64,000 nt of DNA from Colletes latitarsis (lineage: Eukaryota; Arthropoda; Insecta; Hymenoptera; Colletidae). The notes beneath the pieces are model-generated. The model saw nothing but the letters and a program-made list of their open reading frames with translations. It had not been told where the DNA came from and did no database searches. The translations under genes and the position numbers were made by a program. Positions 1 to 12,100 of this stretch are shown one piece after another. The stretch spans positions 22,772,001 to 22,836,000 of the forward strand of contig NW_027488366.1 of the NCBI RefSeq assembly GCF_051014445.1, written 5' to 3'. Numbering within the stretch: position 1 is the first letter of the stretch; each line of letters opens with the position of its first letter.

Positions 1-856
1 AGACCTAACTTGCATTGTCTTCTAAAATAGTGTTCGAAACCAGGTTTAATCGACAGTTTCAGTGTGGTACCACATTACTACGTGATCCAAACCAGAAAAA
101 AACCCAGGATCTTGTCAACGAGTATGTGAAGTGTGCGAAAGTATGAGTCTGATGAGGGATAATCCCAGACCTAACTTGCGTTATCCTCTAAAATAGTGAC
201 CGAAACCAGGTTTAATTGACTGTTTTAGTTGTGGTACCACTTTACTACGTGATCCAATCCAGAAATATCCCAGGATCTAGCCATGAAGTATGAGAAATAT
301 GCGAAAGTATGAGCCTGATGAGAGCAAATCCTAGACCTAACCCAGACCTAACATGGGTTGTCCTCTAAAATATTTATCAAGACCAGGTTTAATTGATTGC
401 TTCAGTGTGGCCCCACATTACTACGTGATCCAAACCAGAAAAACCCAGGATCCGTTCAACAAGTATGTGAAGAATGCGAAAGTATGAGTCTGATGAGTGA
501 AAATCCCAGGCCTAACCTAGACCTAACATGCGTTATCCTCAAAAATATTGATCCAAACAAGGTTTAATGGACTGTTTCAATGTGGTACCACTTTACTACG
601 TGATCCAAAGCAGAAAAAACCCTCGATCACGTCAACATGTATGTTAAAACTGCGAAAGTATGACCCTGACGAGGGCAAATCCCAGGCCTAACCTAGACCT
701 AACATGCGTTGTCCTCTAAAATATTGATGGAAACCAGGTTTAATTGACTGTTTCAGTGTTGTACTTCATTACTACGTGATGCAATCCAGAAAAAGCCCAG
801 GATCTAGTCATCAAGTATGAGAAATATGCGAAAGTATGAGTCTGATGAGGGCTAAT

Positions 857-878
857 CCCAGACCTATCCCAGACCTAA
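857..878 (+). repeat. 11-bp internal tandem duplication within the monomer
   Basis: CCCAGACCTAT is followed directly by CCCAGACCTAA. A related doubling is present in all monomers: CCCAGACCTAA with CCGAGACATAA in B1, and ACCAGAACTAA with CCCAGACATAA in B2. At 164-174 only one unit is present, and that monomer is 11 bp shorter. Confidence 0.82.
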
Positions 879-2162
879 CTTGCGTTATCCTCTAAAATAG
901 TGATCGAAACCAGGTTTAATCGACTGTTTCAGTGTGGTACCACATTGCTACGTGATCCAAACCAGAAAAAACCCAGGATCAGTTCAACAAGTATGTGAAA
1001 AACGCGAAAGTATGAGCCTGATGAGGGCGAATCCCAGACCTATCCCAGACCTAACTTGCGTGGTCCTCTAAAATATTTATCAAGATCAGGTTTAATTGAA
1101 TGTTTCAGTGTGGTACCACATTACTACGTGATCCAAACCAGTAAAAACCCAGGATCCGTTCAACAAGTATGTGAAGAATGCGAAAGCATGAGTCTGATGA
1201 GTGAAAATCCCCGGCCTAACCTAGACCTAACATGCGTTATCCTAAAAAATATTGTTCGAAACCAGGTTTAATCGACTGTTTCAGTGTGGTACTTCACTAC
1301 CACGTGACCCAAACCGGAAGAAACCCAGGATCTAGCCATCAAGTATGAGAAATATGCGAAAGTATGAGCCTGATGAGGGCGAATCCCAGACCTATCCCAG
1401 ACCTAACTTGCGTTATCCTCTAAAATATTGATCGAAATCAGGTTTAATTGACTGTTTCAGCGTGGTACCACATTACTTCGTGATACAATCCAGAAACAGC
1501 CCAGGGTCTAGCCATGAAGTATGAGAGATATGCGAAAGTAAGAGCCTGATGAGGGCAAATCCAAGACCTAACCCAAACCTAACATGCGTTATCCTCTAAA
1601 ATATTTATCAAGACCAGGTTTAATTGAATGTTTCAGTGTGGTACCACATTACTGCGTGAACCAAACCAGAAAAAACCCAGTATCTGTCCAACAAGTATGT
1701 GAAGAATGCGAAAGTATGAGCCTGATGAGTGAAAATCCCAGGCCTAACCTAGACCTAACATGCGTTATCCTCAAAAATATTGATCCAAACCAGGTTTAAT
1801 GGACTGTTTCAGTGTGGTACCACTTTACTGCGTGATCCAAAGCAGAAAAAACCCTCGATCAGGTCAACATGTATGTTAAAACTGCGAAAGTATGACCCTG
1901 ATGTGGGCAAATCCCAGGCCTAACCTAGACCTAACATGCGTTGTCCTCTAAACTATTGATGGAAACCAGGTTTAATTGACTGTTTCAGTGTGGTACCACA
2001 TTACTACGTGATACAATCCAGAAATAGCCAAGGATCTAGCCATGAAGTATGAGAAAAATGCGAAAGTATGAGCCTGATGAGTGAAAATCCCAGACCTAAC
2101 CTAGACCTAACATGCGTTATCCTCAAAAATATTGTTCGAAACCAGGTTTAATCGACTGTTTC

Positions 2163-2178
2163 AGTGTGGTACCACACT
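2163..2178. other. 16-bp perfect palindrome centred on GGTACC (family A example)
   Basis: AGTGTGGTACCACACT reads the same on both strands. Most A monomers and B1 monomers keep at least the central 12 bp (TGTGGTACCACA). This copy is longer because the usual ACATTAC is ACACTAC here. Dyads like this can bind a dimeric protein or form a small hairpin, but no binding protein can be named. Confidence 0.85.
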
Positions 2179-2640
2179 ACTACGTGACCCAAACAGGAAA
2201 AAACCCAGGATCTGTTCAACAAGTATGTGAAAAACGCGAAAGTATGAGCCTGATGAGGGCAAATCCCAGACCTATCCCAGACCTAACTTGCGTTATCCTC
2301 AAAAATATTGATAGAAACCTGGTTTAATCGACTGTTTCAGTGTGGCACCACATTACTACGTAATCCAATCCAGAAATAGCCCAGGATCTAGCCATGAAGT
2401 ATGAGAAATATGCGAAAGTATGAGCCTGACGAGGGCAAATCCTAGACCAAACCCAGACCTAACATGCGTTATCCTCTAAAATATTTATCAAGACCAGGTT
2501 TAATTGATTGTTTCAGTGTGGTCCCACATTACTACGTGATCCAAACCAGAAAAAACCCAGGATCCGTTCAACAAGTATGTGAAGAATGCGAAAGTATGAG
2601 TCTGATGAGTGAAAATCCCAGGCCTAACCTAGACCTAACA

Positions 2641-2816
2641 TGCGTTATCCTCAAAAATATTGATCCAAACAAGGTTTAATGGACTGTATCAATGTGGTAC
2701 CACTTTACTACGTGATCCAAAGCAGAAAAAACCCTCGATCACGTCAACATGTATGTTAAAACTGCGAAAGTATGACCCTGATGAGGGCAAATCCCAGGCC
2801 TAACCTAGACCTAACA
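2641..2816 (+). repeat. Representative family A monomer (GATCCAAAC / CAACATG type)
   Basis: This is a distinct 176-bp A type. It has GATCCAAACAAGG, GGTACCACTTTACTACGTGA, CCAAAGCAGAAAAAACCCTC and CAACATGTATGTTAAAACTG, then AGTATGACCCTGATGAGGGC. The CATGTATGTTAAAA stretch separates it from all other A types. It recurs at long spacings, which makes it a good marker for phasing higher-order units; its sister copy is 2112 bp upstream. Confidence 0.88.
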
Positions 2817-3344
2817 TGCGTTGTCCTCTAAAATATTGATGGAAACCAGGTTTAATTGACTGTTTCAGTGTTGTACTTCATTACTACGTGATGCAATCCA
2901 GAAAAAGCCCAGGATCTAGTCATCAAGTATGAGAAATATGCGAAAGTATGAGTCTGATGAGGGCTAATCCCAGACCTATCCCAGACCTAACTTGCGTTAT
3001 CCTCTAAAATAGTGATCGAAACCAGGTTTAATCGACTGTTTCAGTGTGGTACCACATTGCTACGTGATCCAAACCAGAAAAAACCCAGGATCAGTTCAAC
3101 AAGTATGTGAAAAACGCAAAAGTATGAGCCTGATGAGGGCGAATCCCAGACCTATCCCAGACCTAACTTGCGTGATCCTCTAAAATATTGATCGAAACCA
3201 GTTTTAATTGACTGTTTCGGCGTGGTACCACATTACTACGTGATACAATCCAGAAACAGCCCAGGATCTAGCCATGAAGTATGAGAAATATGCGAAAGTA
3301 TGAGCCTGATGAGGGCAAATCCTAGACCTAACCCAAACCTAACA

Positions 3345-3520
3345 TGCGTTATCCTCTAAAATATTTGTCAAGACCAGGTTTAATTGAATGTTTCAGTGTG
3401 GTACCACATTACTACGTGAACCAAACCAGTAAAAACCCAGGATCCGGTCAACAAGTATGTGAAGAATGCGAAAGTATGGGTCTGATGAGTGAAAATCCCA
3501 GGGCAAACCTAGACCTACCA
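3345..3520 (+). repeat. Representative family A monomer (TTTRTCAAGACC type)
   Basis: This is one 176-bp monomer measured from TGCGTTATCC to the next TGCGTTATCC. In order it holds TATCCTCTAAAATATTTGTC, CCAGGTTTAATTGAATGTTT, the palindromic stretch TGTGGTACCACA, ACTACGTGAACC, CCAGTAAAAACCCAGGATCC, GTATGTGAAGAATGCG and AGACCTACCATGCG. I count four CpG dinucleotides in it. It is the reference against which the B type was compared. Confidence 0.9.
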
Positions 3521-3716
3521 TGCGTTATCCTCTAAAATATTGATCCAAACCAGGTTTAATGGACTGTTTCAGTGTGGTACCACTTTACTACGTGATCCAA
3601 AGCAGAAAAAACCCTCGATCAGGTCAACATGTATGTTAAAACTGCGGAAGTATGACCCTGATGAGGGTAAACCCCAAGCCTAACCTAGACCTAACATGCG
3701 TTGTCCTCTAAAATAT

Positions 3717-4360
3717 TGATGGAAACCAGGTTTAATTGACTGTTTCAGTGTTGTACTTCATTACTACGTGATGCAATCCAGAAAAAGCCCAGGATCTAGC
3801 CATCAAGTATGAGAAATATGCGAAAGAATGAGCCTGATGAGAGCAAATCCCAGACCTAACTTAGACATAATATGGATTATTCTCTAAAATATTGATCATG
3901 ACCAGGTTTAATTGATTGTTTCAGTGTGGTCCCACATTACTACGTGATCCAAACCAGAAAAAACCCAGGATCCGTTCAACAAGTATGTGAAGAATGCGAA
4001 AGTATGAGTCTGATGAGTGAAAATCCCCGGCCTAACCTAGACCTAACATGCGTTATCCTAAAAAATATTGATGGAAACCAGGTTTAATTGGCTGTTTCAG
4101 TGTTGTACTTCATTACTACGTGATGCAATCCAGAAAAAGCCCAGGATCTAGCCATCAAGTATGAGAAATATGCGAAAGAATGAGCCTGATGAGAGCAAAT
4201 CCCAGACCTAACCTAGACATAACATGAATTATTCTCTAAAATATTGATCATGACCAGGTTTAATTGATTGTTTCAGTGTGGTCCCACATTACAACGTGAT
4301 CCAAACCAGAAAAAACCCAGGATCCGTTCAACAAGTATGTGAAGAATGCGAAAGTATGAG
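3717..4360 (+). repeat. Tandem 2-monomer (352-bp) duplication in family A
   Basis: A dimer made of a GATGGAAACC monomer and a GATCATGACC monomer is repeated at a 352-bp offset. Both copies share the unusual GAAAGAATGAGCCTGATGAG and a TTATTCTCTAAAATATT stretch (the first copy reads GGATTATTC, the second GAATTATTC). The second copy departs near 4360, where AGTCTGATGAGTG gives way to AGCCTGATGAGGG. Confidence 0.78.
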
Positions 4361-4429
4361 CCTGATGAGGGCAAATCCCAGACCTATCCCAGACCAAACT
4401 TGCGTTATCCTCTAAAATAGTGATCGAAA

Positions 4430-7400
4430 CCAGGTTTAATCGACTGCTTCAGTGTGGTACCACATTGCTACGTGATCCAAACCAGAAAAAACCGAGGACC
4501 AGTTCAACAAGTATGTCAAAAACGCGAAAGTATGAGCCTGATGAGGGCAAATCCCAGACCTATCCCAGACCAAACTTGCGTTATCCTCTAAAATATTGAT
4601 CGAAATCAGTTTTAATTGACTGTTTCAGCGTGGTACCACATTACTACGTGATACAATCCTGAAACAGCCCAGGATCTAGCCATGAAGTATGAGAAATATG
4701 CGAAAGTATGTGCCTGATGAGTGCAAATCCTAGACCTAACCCAAACCTAACATGCGTTATCCTCTAAAATATTGATCCAAACCAGGTTTAATGGTCTGCT
4801 TCAGTGCGGTACCACTTCACTACGTGATCCAAAGCAGAAAAAACCCTCGATCAGGCCAACATGTATGTTAAAACTGCGGAAGTATGACCCTGATGAGGGC
4901 AAATCCCAGGCCTAACCTAGACCTAACATGCGTTTTCCTCTAAAATATTAATCGAAACCAGGTTTAATTGACTGTTTCAGTGTGGTACCACATTACCACG
5001 TGATCCAATCCAGAAATAGCCCAGGATCCAGCCATGAAGTATGAGAAATATGCGAAAGTATGAGCCTGATGGGGGCAAATCCTAGTCCTAACCCAGACCT
5101 AACATGCGTTATCCTCTAAAATATTTATCAAGACCAGGTTTAATTGATTGTTTCAGTGTGGTCCCACATTACTACGTGATCCAAACCAGAAAAAACCCAG
5201 GATCCGTTCAACAAGTATGTGAAGAATGCGAAAGTATGAGTCTGATGAGTGAAAATCCCTGGGCTAACCTAGACCTAACACGCGTTATCCTCAAAACTAT
5301 TGATCGAAACCAGGTTTAATTGACTGTTTCAGCGTGGTACCACATTACTACGTAATACAATCCAGAAACAGCCCAGGATCTAGCCATGAAGTATGAGAAA
5401 TATGCGAAAGTATGAGCCTGATGAGGGCAAATCCTAGACCTAACCCAGACCTAACATGCGTTATCCTCTAAAATATTTATCAAGACCAGGTTTAATTGAT
5501 TGTTTCAGTGTGGTCCCACATTACTACGTGATCCAAACCAGAAAAAACCCAGGATCCGTTCAACAAGTATGTGAAGAATGCGAAAGTATGAGTCTGATGA
5601 GTGAAAATCCCTGGGCTAACCTAGACCTAACACGCGTTATCCTCAAAACTATTGATCGAAACCAGGTTTAATTGATTGTTTCAGTGTGGTCCCACATTAC
5701 AACGTGATCCAAACCAGAAAAAACCCAGGATCCGTTCAACAAGTATGTGAAGAATGCGAAAGTATGAGCCTGATGAGGGCAAATCCCAGACCTAACCTAG
5801 ACCTAACTTGCGTTGTCCTCAAAAATATTGATCGAAACCTGGTTTAATCGACTGTTTCAGTGTGGTACCACATTACTACGTGATCCAAACCAGACAAAAC
5901 CCAGGATCCGTTCAACAAGTATGCGAAGAATGCGAAAGTATGAGTCTGATGAGTGAAAATCCCCGGCCTAACCTAGACCTAACATGCGTTATCCTCAAAA
6001 ATATTGATATAAACCAGGTTTAATGTACTGTTTCAGTGTGGTACCACACTACTACGTGATCGAAACCAGAAAAAACCCAGGATCTGTTCAACAAGTATGT
6101 GAAAAACGCGAAAGTATGAGCCTGATGAGGGCAAATCCCAGACCTATCCCAGACCTAACTTGCGTTGTCCTCTAAGATATTGATGGAAACCAGGTTTAAT
6201 TGACTGTTTCAGTGTTGTACTTCATTACTACATGATGCAATCCAGAAAAAGCCCAGGATCTAGCCATCAAGTATGAGAAATATGCGAAAGTATGAGCCTG
6301 ATGAGGGCGAATCCCAGACCTATCCCAGACCTAACATGCGTTATCCTCTAAAATATTAATCGAAACCAGGTTTAATCGACTGTTTCAGTGTGGTACCACA
6401 TTACTACGTGATCCTAACAAGAAAAAAACCCAGGATCTTGTCAACGAGTATGTGAAGTGTGCGAAAGTATGAGTCTGATGAGGGCTAATCCCAGACCTAA
6501 CCTAGACCTAACATGAATTATTCTCTAAAATATTGATCGAAACCAGGTTTAATTGACTGTTTTAGTTGTGGTACCACTTTACTACGTGATCCAAAGCAGA
6601 CAAAACCCTCGATCAGGTCAACATGCATGTTAAAACTGCGAAAGTATGAGCCTGATGAGGGCAAATCCCAGACCTATCCCAGACCTAACTTGCGTTATCC
6701 TCTAAAATAGTGATCGAAACCAGGTTTAATTGACTGTTTTAGTTGTGGTACCACTTTACTACGTGATCCAAAGCAGAAAAAACACTCGATCAGGTCAACA
6801 TGCATGTTAAAACTGCGAAAGTATGACCCTGATGAGGGCAAATCCAGGCCTAACCTAGGCCTAACATGCGTTATCTTCTAAAATATTGAGCGAAACCAGG
6901 TTTAATTGACTGTTTCAGTGTGGTACGACATTACTACGTGATACAATCCAGAAATAGCCCAGGATCTAGCCATGAAGTATGAGAAAAATGCGAAAGTATG
7001 AGCCTGATGAGTGAAAATCCCAGACCTAACCTAGACCTAACATGCGTTATCCTCAAAAATATTGTTCGAAACCAGGTTTAATCGACTGTTTCAGTGTGGT
7101 ACCACACTACTACGTGACCCAAACAGGAAAAAACCCAGGATCTGTTCAACAAGTATGTGAAAAACGCGAAAGTATGAGCCTGATGAGGGCAAATCCCAGA
7201 CCTATCCCAGACCTAACTTGCGTTATCCTCAAAAATATTGATAGAAACCTGGTTAAATCGACTGTTTCAGTGTGGTACCACATTACTACGTGATCCAATC
7301 CAGAAATAGCCCAGGATCTAGCCATGAAGTATGAGAAATATGCGAAAGTATGAGCCTGACGAGGGCAAATCCTAGACCAAACCCAGACCTAACATGCGTT

Positions 7401-9190
7401 ATCCTCTAAAATATTTATCAAGACCAGGTTTAATTGATTGTTTCAGTGTGGTCCCACATTACTACGTGATCCAAACCAGAAAAAACCCAGGATCCGTTCA
7501 ACAAGTATGTGAAGAATGCGAAAGTATGAGTCTGAAGAGTGAAAATCCCAGGCCTAACCTAGACCTGACATGCGTTATCCTAAAAAATATTGTTCGAAAC
7601 CAGGTTTAATCGACTGTTTCAGTGTGGTACCTCACTACTACGTGACCCAAACCGGAAGGAACCCAGGATCTAGCCATCAAGTATGAGAAATATGCGAAAG
7701 TATGAGCCTGATGAGGGCGAATCCCAGACCTATCCCAGACCTAACTTGCATTGTCTTCTAAAATAGTGTTCGAAACCAGGTTTAATCGACAGTTTCAGTG
7801 TGGTACCACATTACTACGTGATCCAAACCAGAAAAAAACCCAGGATCTTGTCAACGAGTATGTGAGGCGTGCGAAAGTATGAGTCTGATGAATGCAAATC
7901 CCAGACCTATCCCAGACCTAACATGCGTTATCCTCTAAAATATTTATCAAGACCAGGTTTAATTGAATGTTTCAGTGTGGTACCACATTACTACGTGATC
8001 CAAACCAGTAAAAACCCAGCATCCGTTCGACAAGTATGTGAAGAGTGCGAAAGTATGAGTCTGATGAGTGAAAATCCCCGGCCTAACCTAGACCTAACAT
8101 GCGTTATCCTAAAAAATATTGTTCGAAACCAGGTTTAATCGACTGTTTCAGTGTGGTACCACACTACTACGTGACCCAAACCGGAAGAAACCCAGGATCT
8201 AGCCATCAAGTATGAGAAATATGCGAAAGTATGAGCCTGATGAGGGCGAATCCCAGACCTATCCCAGACCTAACTTGCGTTATCCCCTAAAATATTGATC
8301 GAAATCAGGTTTAATTGACTGTTTCAGCGTGGTACCACATTACAACGTGATACAATCCAGAAACAGCCCAGGGTCTAGCCATGAAGTATGAGAGATATGC
8401 GAAAGTATGAGCCTGATGAGGGCAAATCCAAGACCTAACCCAAACCTAACATGAGTCATCCTCTAAAATATTTATCAAGACCAGGTTTAATTGAATGTTT
8501 CAGTGTGGTACCACATTACTGCGTGAACCAAACCAGAAAAAACCCAGTATCTGTCCAACAAGTATGTGAAGAATGCGAAAGTATGAGCCTGATGAGTGAA
8601 AATCCCAGGCCTAACCTAGACCTAACATGCGTTATCCTCAAAAATATTGATCCAAACCAGGTTTAATGGACTGTTTCAGTGTGGTACCACTTTACTGCGT
8701 GATCCAAAGCAGAAAAAACCCTCGATCAGGTCAACATGTATGTTAAAACTGCGAAAGTATGACCCTGATGTGGGCAAATCCCAGGCCTAACCTAGACCTA
8801 ACATGCGTTGTCCTCTAAACTATTGATGGAAACCAGGTTTAATTGACTGTTTCAGTATGGTACCACATTACTATGTGATCCAAACCAGAAAATTACCCAG
8901 GATCTGTTCACCGAGTATGTGAAGTGTGCGTAGGTATGAGTCTGATGAGGGCAAATCCCAGACCTATCCCAGACCTAACTTGCGTTATCCACTAAAATAG
9001 TGACCGAAACCAGGTTTAATTGACTGTTTCAGTGTGGTACCACACTACTACGTGATCCAAACCAGAAAAAAACCAGGATCTGTTCAACAATTATGTGAAA
9101 AACGCGAAAGTATGAGCCTGATGAGGGCAAATCCCAGACCTATCCCAGACCTAACTTGCATTGTCTTCTAAAATAGTGTTCGAAACCAGG
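4430..9190 (+). repeat. 27-monomer (4756-bp) segmental unit, copy 1
   Basis: This segment is repeated immediately downstream. Checked anchors are CGACTGCTTCAGTGTGG at 4441 and 9197, GATCGAAACCTGG near 5830 and 10586, and GATCGAAACC before GACTGTTTTAGTTGTGG at 6535 and 11291. All give an offset of 4756 bp. Later parts shift to 4932 and then 4755, and finally to 4578, so single monomers were gained and lost between copies. The boundary near 9.19 kb is hybrid: ATAGTGTTCGAAACC joins the CTGCTTC version. Confidence 0.82.
5104..5655 (+). repeat. Tandem 2-monomer (352-bp) duplication in family A
   Basis: The stretch 5104-5303 repeats at 5456-5655, both carrying the private variants AATCCCTGGGCTAACC, CTAACACGCG and CTCAAAACTATTGATCG. 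The same variants occur only once in the 4756-bp sister segment, at about 10.02-10.06 kb. The doubling is therefore either specific to this copy or was lost from the other. Confidence 0.78.
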
Positions 9191-12100
9191 TTTAATCGAC
9201 TGCTTCAGTGTGGTACCACATTGCTACGTGATCCAAACCAGAAAAAACCGAGGACCAGTTCAACAAGTATGTCAAAAACGCGAAAGTATGAGCCTGATGA
9301 GGGCAAATCCCAGACCTATCCCAGACCAAACTTGCGTTATCCTCTAAAATATTGATCGAAATCAGTTTTAATTGACTGTTTCAGCGTGGTACCACATTAC
9401 TACGTGATACAATCCTGAAACAGCCCAGGATCTAGCCATGAAGTATGAGAAATATGCGAAAGTATGTGCCTGATGAGTGCAAATCCTAGACCTAACCCAA
9501 ACCTAACATGCGTTATCCTCTAAAATATTGATCCAAACCAGGTTTAATGGTCTGCTTCAGTGCGGTACCACTTCACTACGTGATCCAAAGCAGAAAAAAC
9601 CCTCGATCAGGCCAACATGTATGTTAAAACTGCGGAAGTATGACCCTGATGAGGGCAAATCCCAGGCCTAACCTAGACCTAACATGCGTTTTCCTCTAAA
9701 ATATTGATGGAAACCAGGTTTAATTGACTGTTTCAGTGTGGTACCACATTACCACGTGATCCAATCCAGAAATAGCCCCGGATCCAGCCATGAAGTATGA
9801 GAAATATGCGAAAGTATGAGCCTGATGGGGGCAAATCCTAGTCCTAACCCAGACCTAACATGCGTTATCCTCTAAAATAATTATCATGACCAGGTTTAAT
9901 TGATTGTTTCAGTGTGGTCCCACATTACTACGTGATCCAAACCAGAAAAAACCCAGGATCCGTTCAACAAGTATGTGAAGAATGCGAAAGTATGAGTCTG
10001 ATGAGTGAAAATCCCTGGGCTAACCTAGACCTAACACGCGTTATCCTCAAAACTATTGATCGAAACCAGGTTTAATTGACTGTTTCAGCGTGGTACCACA
10101 TTACTACGTAATACAATCCAGAAACAGCCCAGGATCTAGCCATGAAGTATGAGAAATATGCGAAAGTATGAGCCTGATGAGGGCAAATCCTAGACCTAAC
10201 CCAAACCTAACATGCGTTATCCTCTAAAATATTTATCAAGACCAGGTTTAATTGAATGTTCCAGTGTGGTATCACATTACTACGTGAACCAAACCAGAAA
10301 AAACCCAGGATCCGTGCAACAAGTATGTGAAGAATGCCAAAGTATGAGTCTGATGAGTGAAAATCCCCGGCCTAACCTAGACCTAACATGCGTTATCCTT
10401 AAAAATATTGATCGAAACCAGGTTTAATGTACTGTTTCAGTGTGGTACCACACGACTACGTGATCCAAACCAGAAAAAACCCAGGATCTGTTCAACAAGT
10501 ATGTGAAAAACGCGAAAGTATGAGCCTGATGAGGGCAAATCCCAGACCTAACCTAGACCTAACTTGCGTTGTCCTCAAAAATATTGATCGAAACCTGGTT
10601 TAATCGACTGTTTCAGTGTGGTACCACATTACTACGTGATCCAAACCAGACAAAACCCAGGATCCGTTCAACAAGTATGCGAAGAATGCGAAAGTATGAG
10701 TCTGATGAGTGAAAATCCCCGGCCTAACCTAGACCTAACATGCGTTATCCTCAAAAATATTGATATAAACCAGGTTTAATGTACTGTTTCAGTGTGGTAC
10801 CACACTACTACGTGATCGAAACCAGAAAAAACCCAGGATCTGTTCAACAAGTATGTGAAAAACGCGAAAGTATGAGCCTGATGAGGGCAAATCCCAGACC
10901 TATCCCAGACCTAACTTGCGTTGTCCTCTAAGATATTGATGGAAACCAGGTTTAATTGACTGTTTCAGTGTTGTACTTCATTACTACATGATGCAATCCA
11001 GAAAAAGCCCAGGATCTAGCCATCAAGTATGAGAAATATGCGAAAGTATGAGCCTGATGAGGGCGAATCCCAGACCTATCCCAGACCTAACATGCGTTAT
11101 CCTCTAAAATATTAATCGAAACCAGGTTTAATCGACTGTTTCAGTGTGGTACCACATTACTACGTGATCCTAACAAGAAAAAAACCCAGGATCTTGTCAA
11201 CGAGTATGTGAAGTGTGCGAAAGTATGAGTCTGATGAGGGCTAATCCCAGACCTAACCTAGACCTAACATGAATTATTCTCTAAAATATTGATCGAAACC
11301 AGGTTTAATTGACTGTTTTAGTTGTGGTACCACTTTACTACGTGATCCAAAGCAGACAAAACCCTCGATCAGGTCAACATGCATGTTAAAACTGCGAAAG
11401 TATGAGCCTGATGAGGGCAAATCCCAGACCTATCCCAGACCTAACTTGCGTTATCCTCTAAAATAGTGATCGAAACCAGGTTTAATTGACTGTTTTAGTT
11501 GTGGTACCACTTTACTACGTGATCCAAAGCAGAAAAAACACTCGATCAGGTCAACATGCATGTTAAAACTGCGAAAGTATGACCCTGATGAGGGCAAATC
11601 CAGGCCTAACCTAGGCCTAACATACGTTATCTTCTAAAATATTGAGCGAAACCAGGTTTAATTGACTGTTTCAGTGTGGTACGACATTACTACGTGACCC
11701 AAACAGGAAAAAACCCAGGATCTGTTCAACAAGTATGTGAAAAACGCGAAAGTATGAGCCTGATGAGGGCAAATCCCAGACCTATCCCAGACCTAACTTG
11801 CGTTATCCTCAAAAATATTGATAGAAACCTGGTTAAATCGACTGTTTCAGTGTGGTACCACATTACTACGTGATCCAATCCAGAAATAGCCCAGGATCTA
11901 GCCATGAAGTATGAGAAAAATGCGAAAGTATGAGCCTGATGAGTGAAAATCCCAGACCTAACCTAGACCTAACATGCGTTATCCTCAAAAATATTGTTCG
12001 AAACCAGGTTTAATCGACTGTTTCAGTGTGGTACCACACTACTACGTGACCCAAACAGGAAAAAACCCAGGATCTGTTCAACAAGTATGTGAAAAACGCG

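Larger units (their letters stand above)
256..3187 (+). repeat. 12-monomer (2112-bp) spaced duplication in family A
   Basis: The stretch from about 256 to 1070 matches about 2368 to 3187 at an offset of exactly 2112 bp, or 12 monomers. Shared rare variants include CACGTCAACATG, TTGTACTTCATTACTACG with GATGCAATCC, and ACATTGCTACGTG. The match ends where the left copy goes into TTTATCAAGATCAGG and the right copy into TTGATCGAAACCAG. From there 1431-1960 matches 3191-3720 at 1760 bp (10 monomers), so two monomers differ between copies. Confidence 0.8.
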
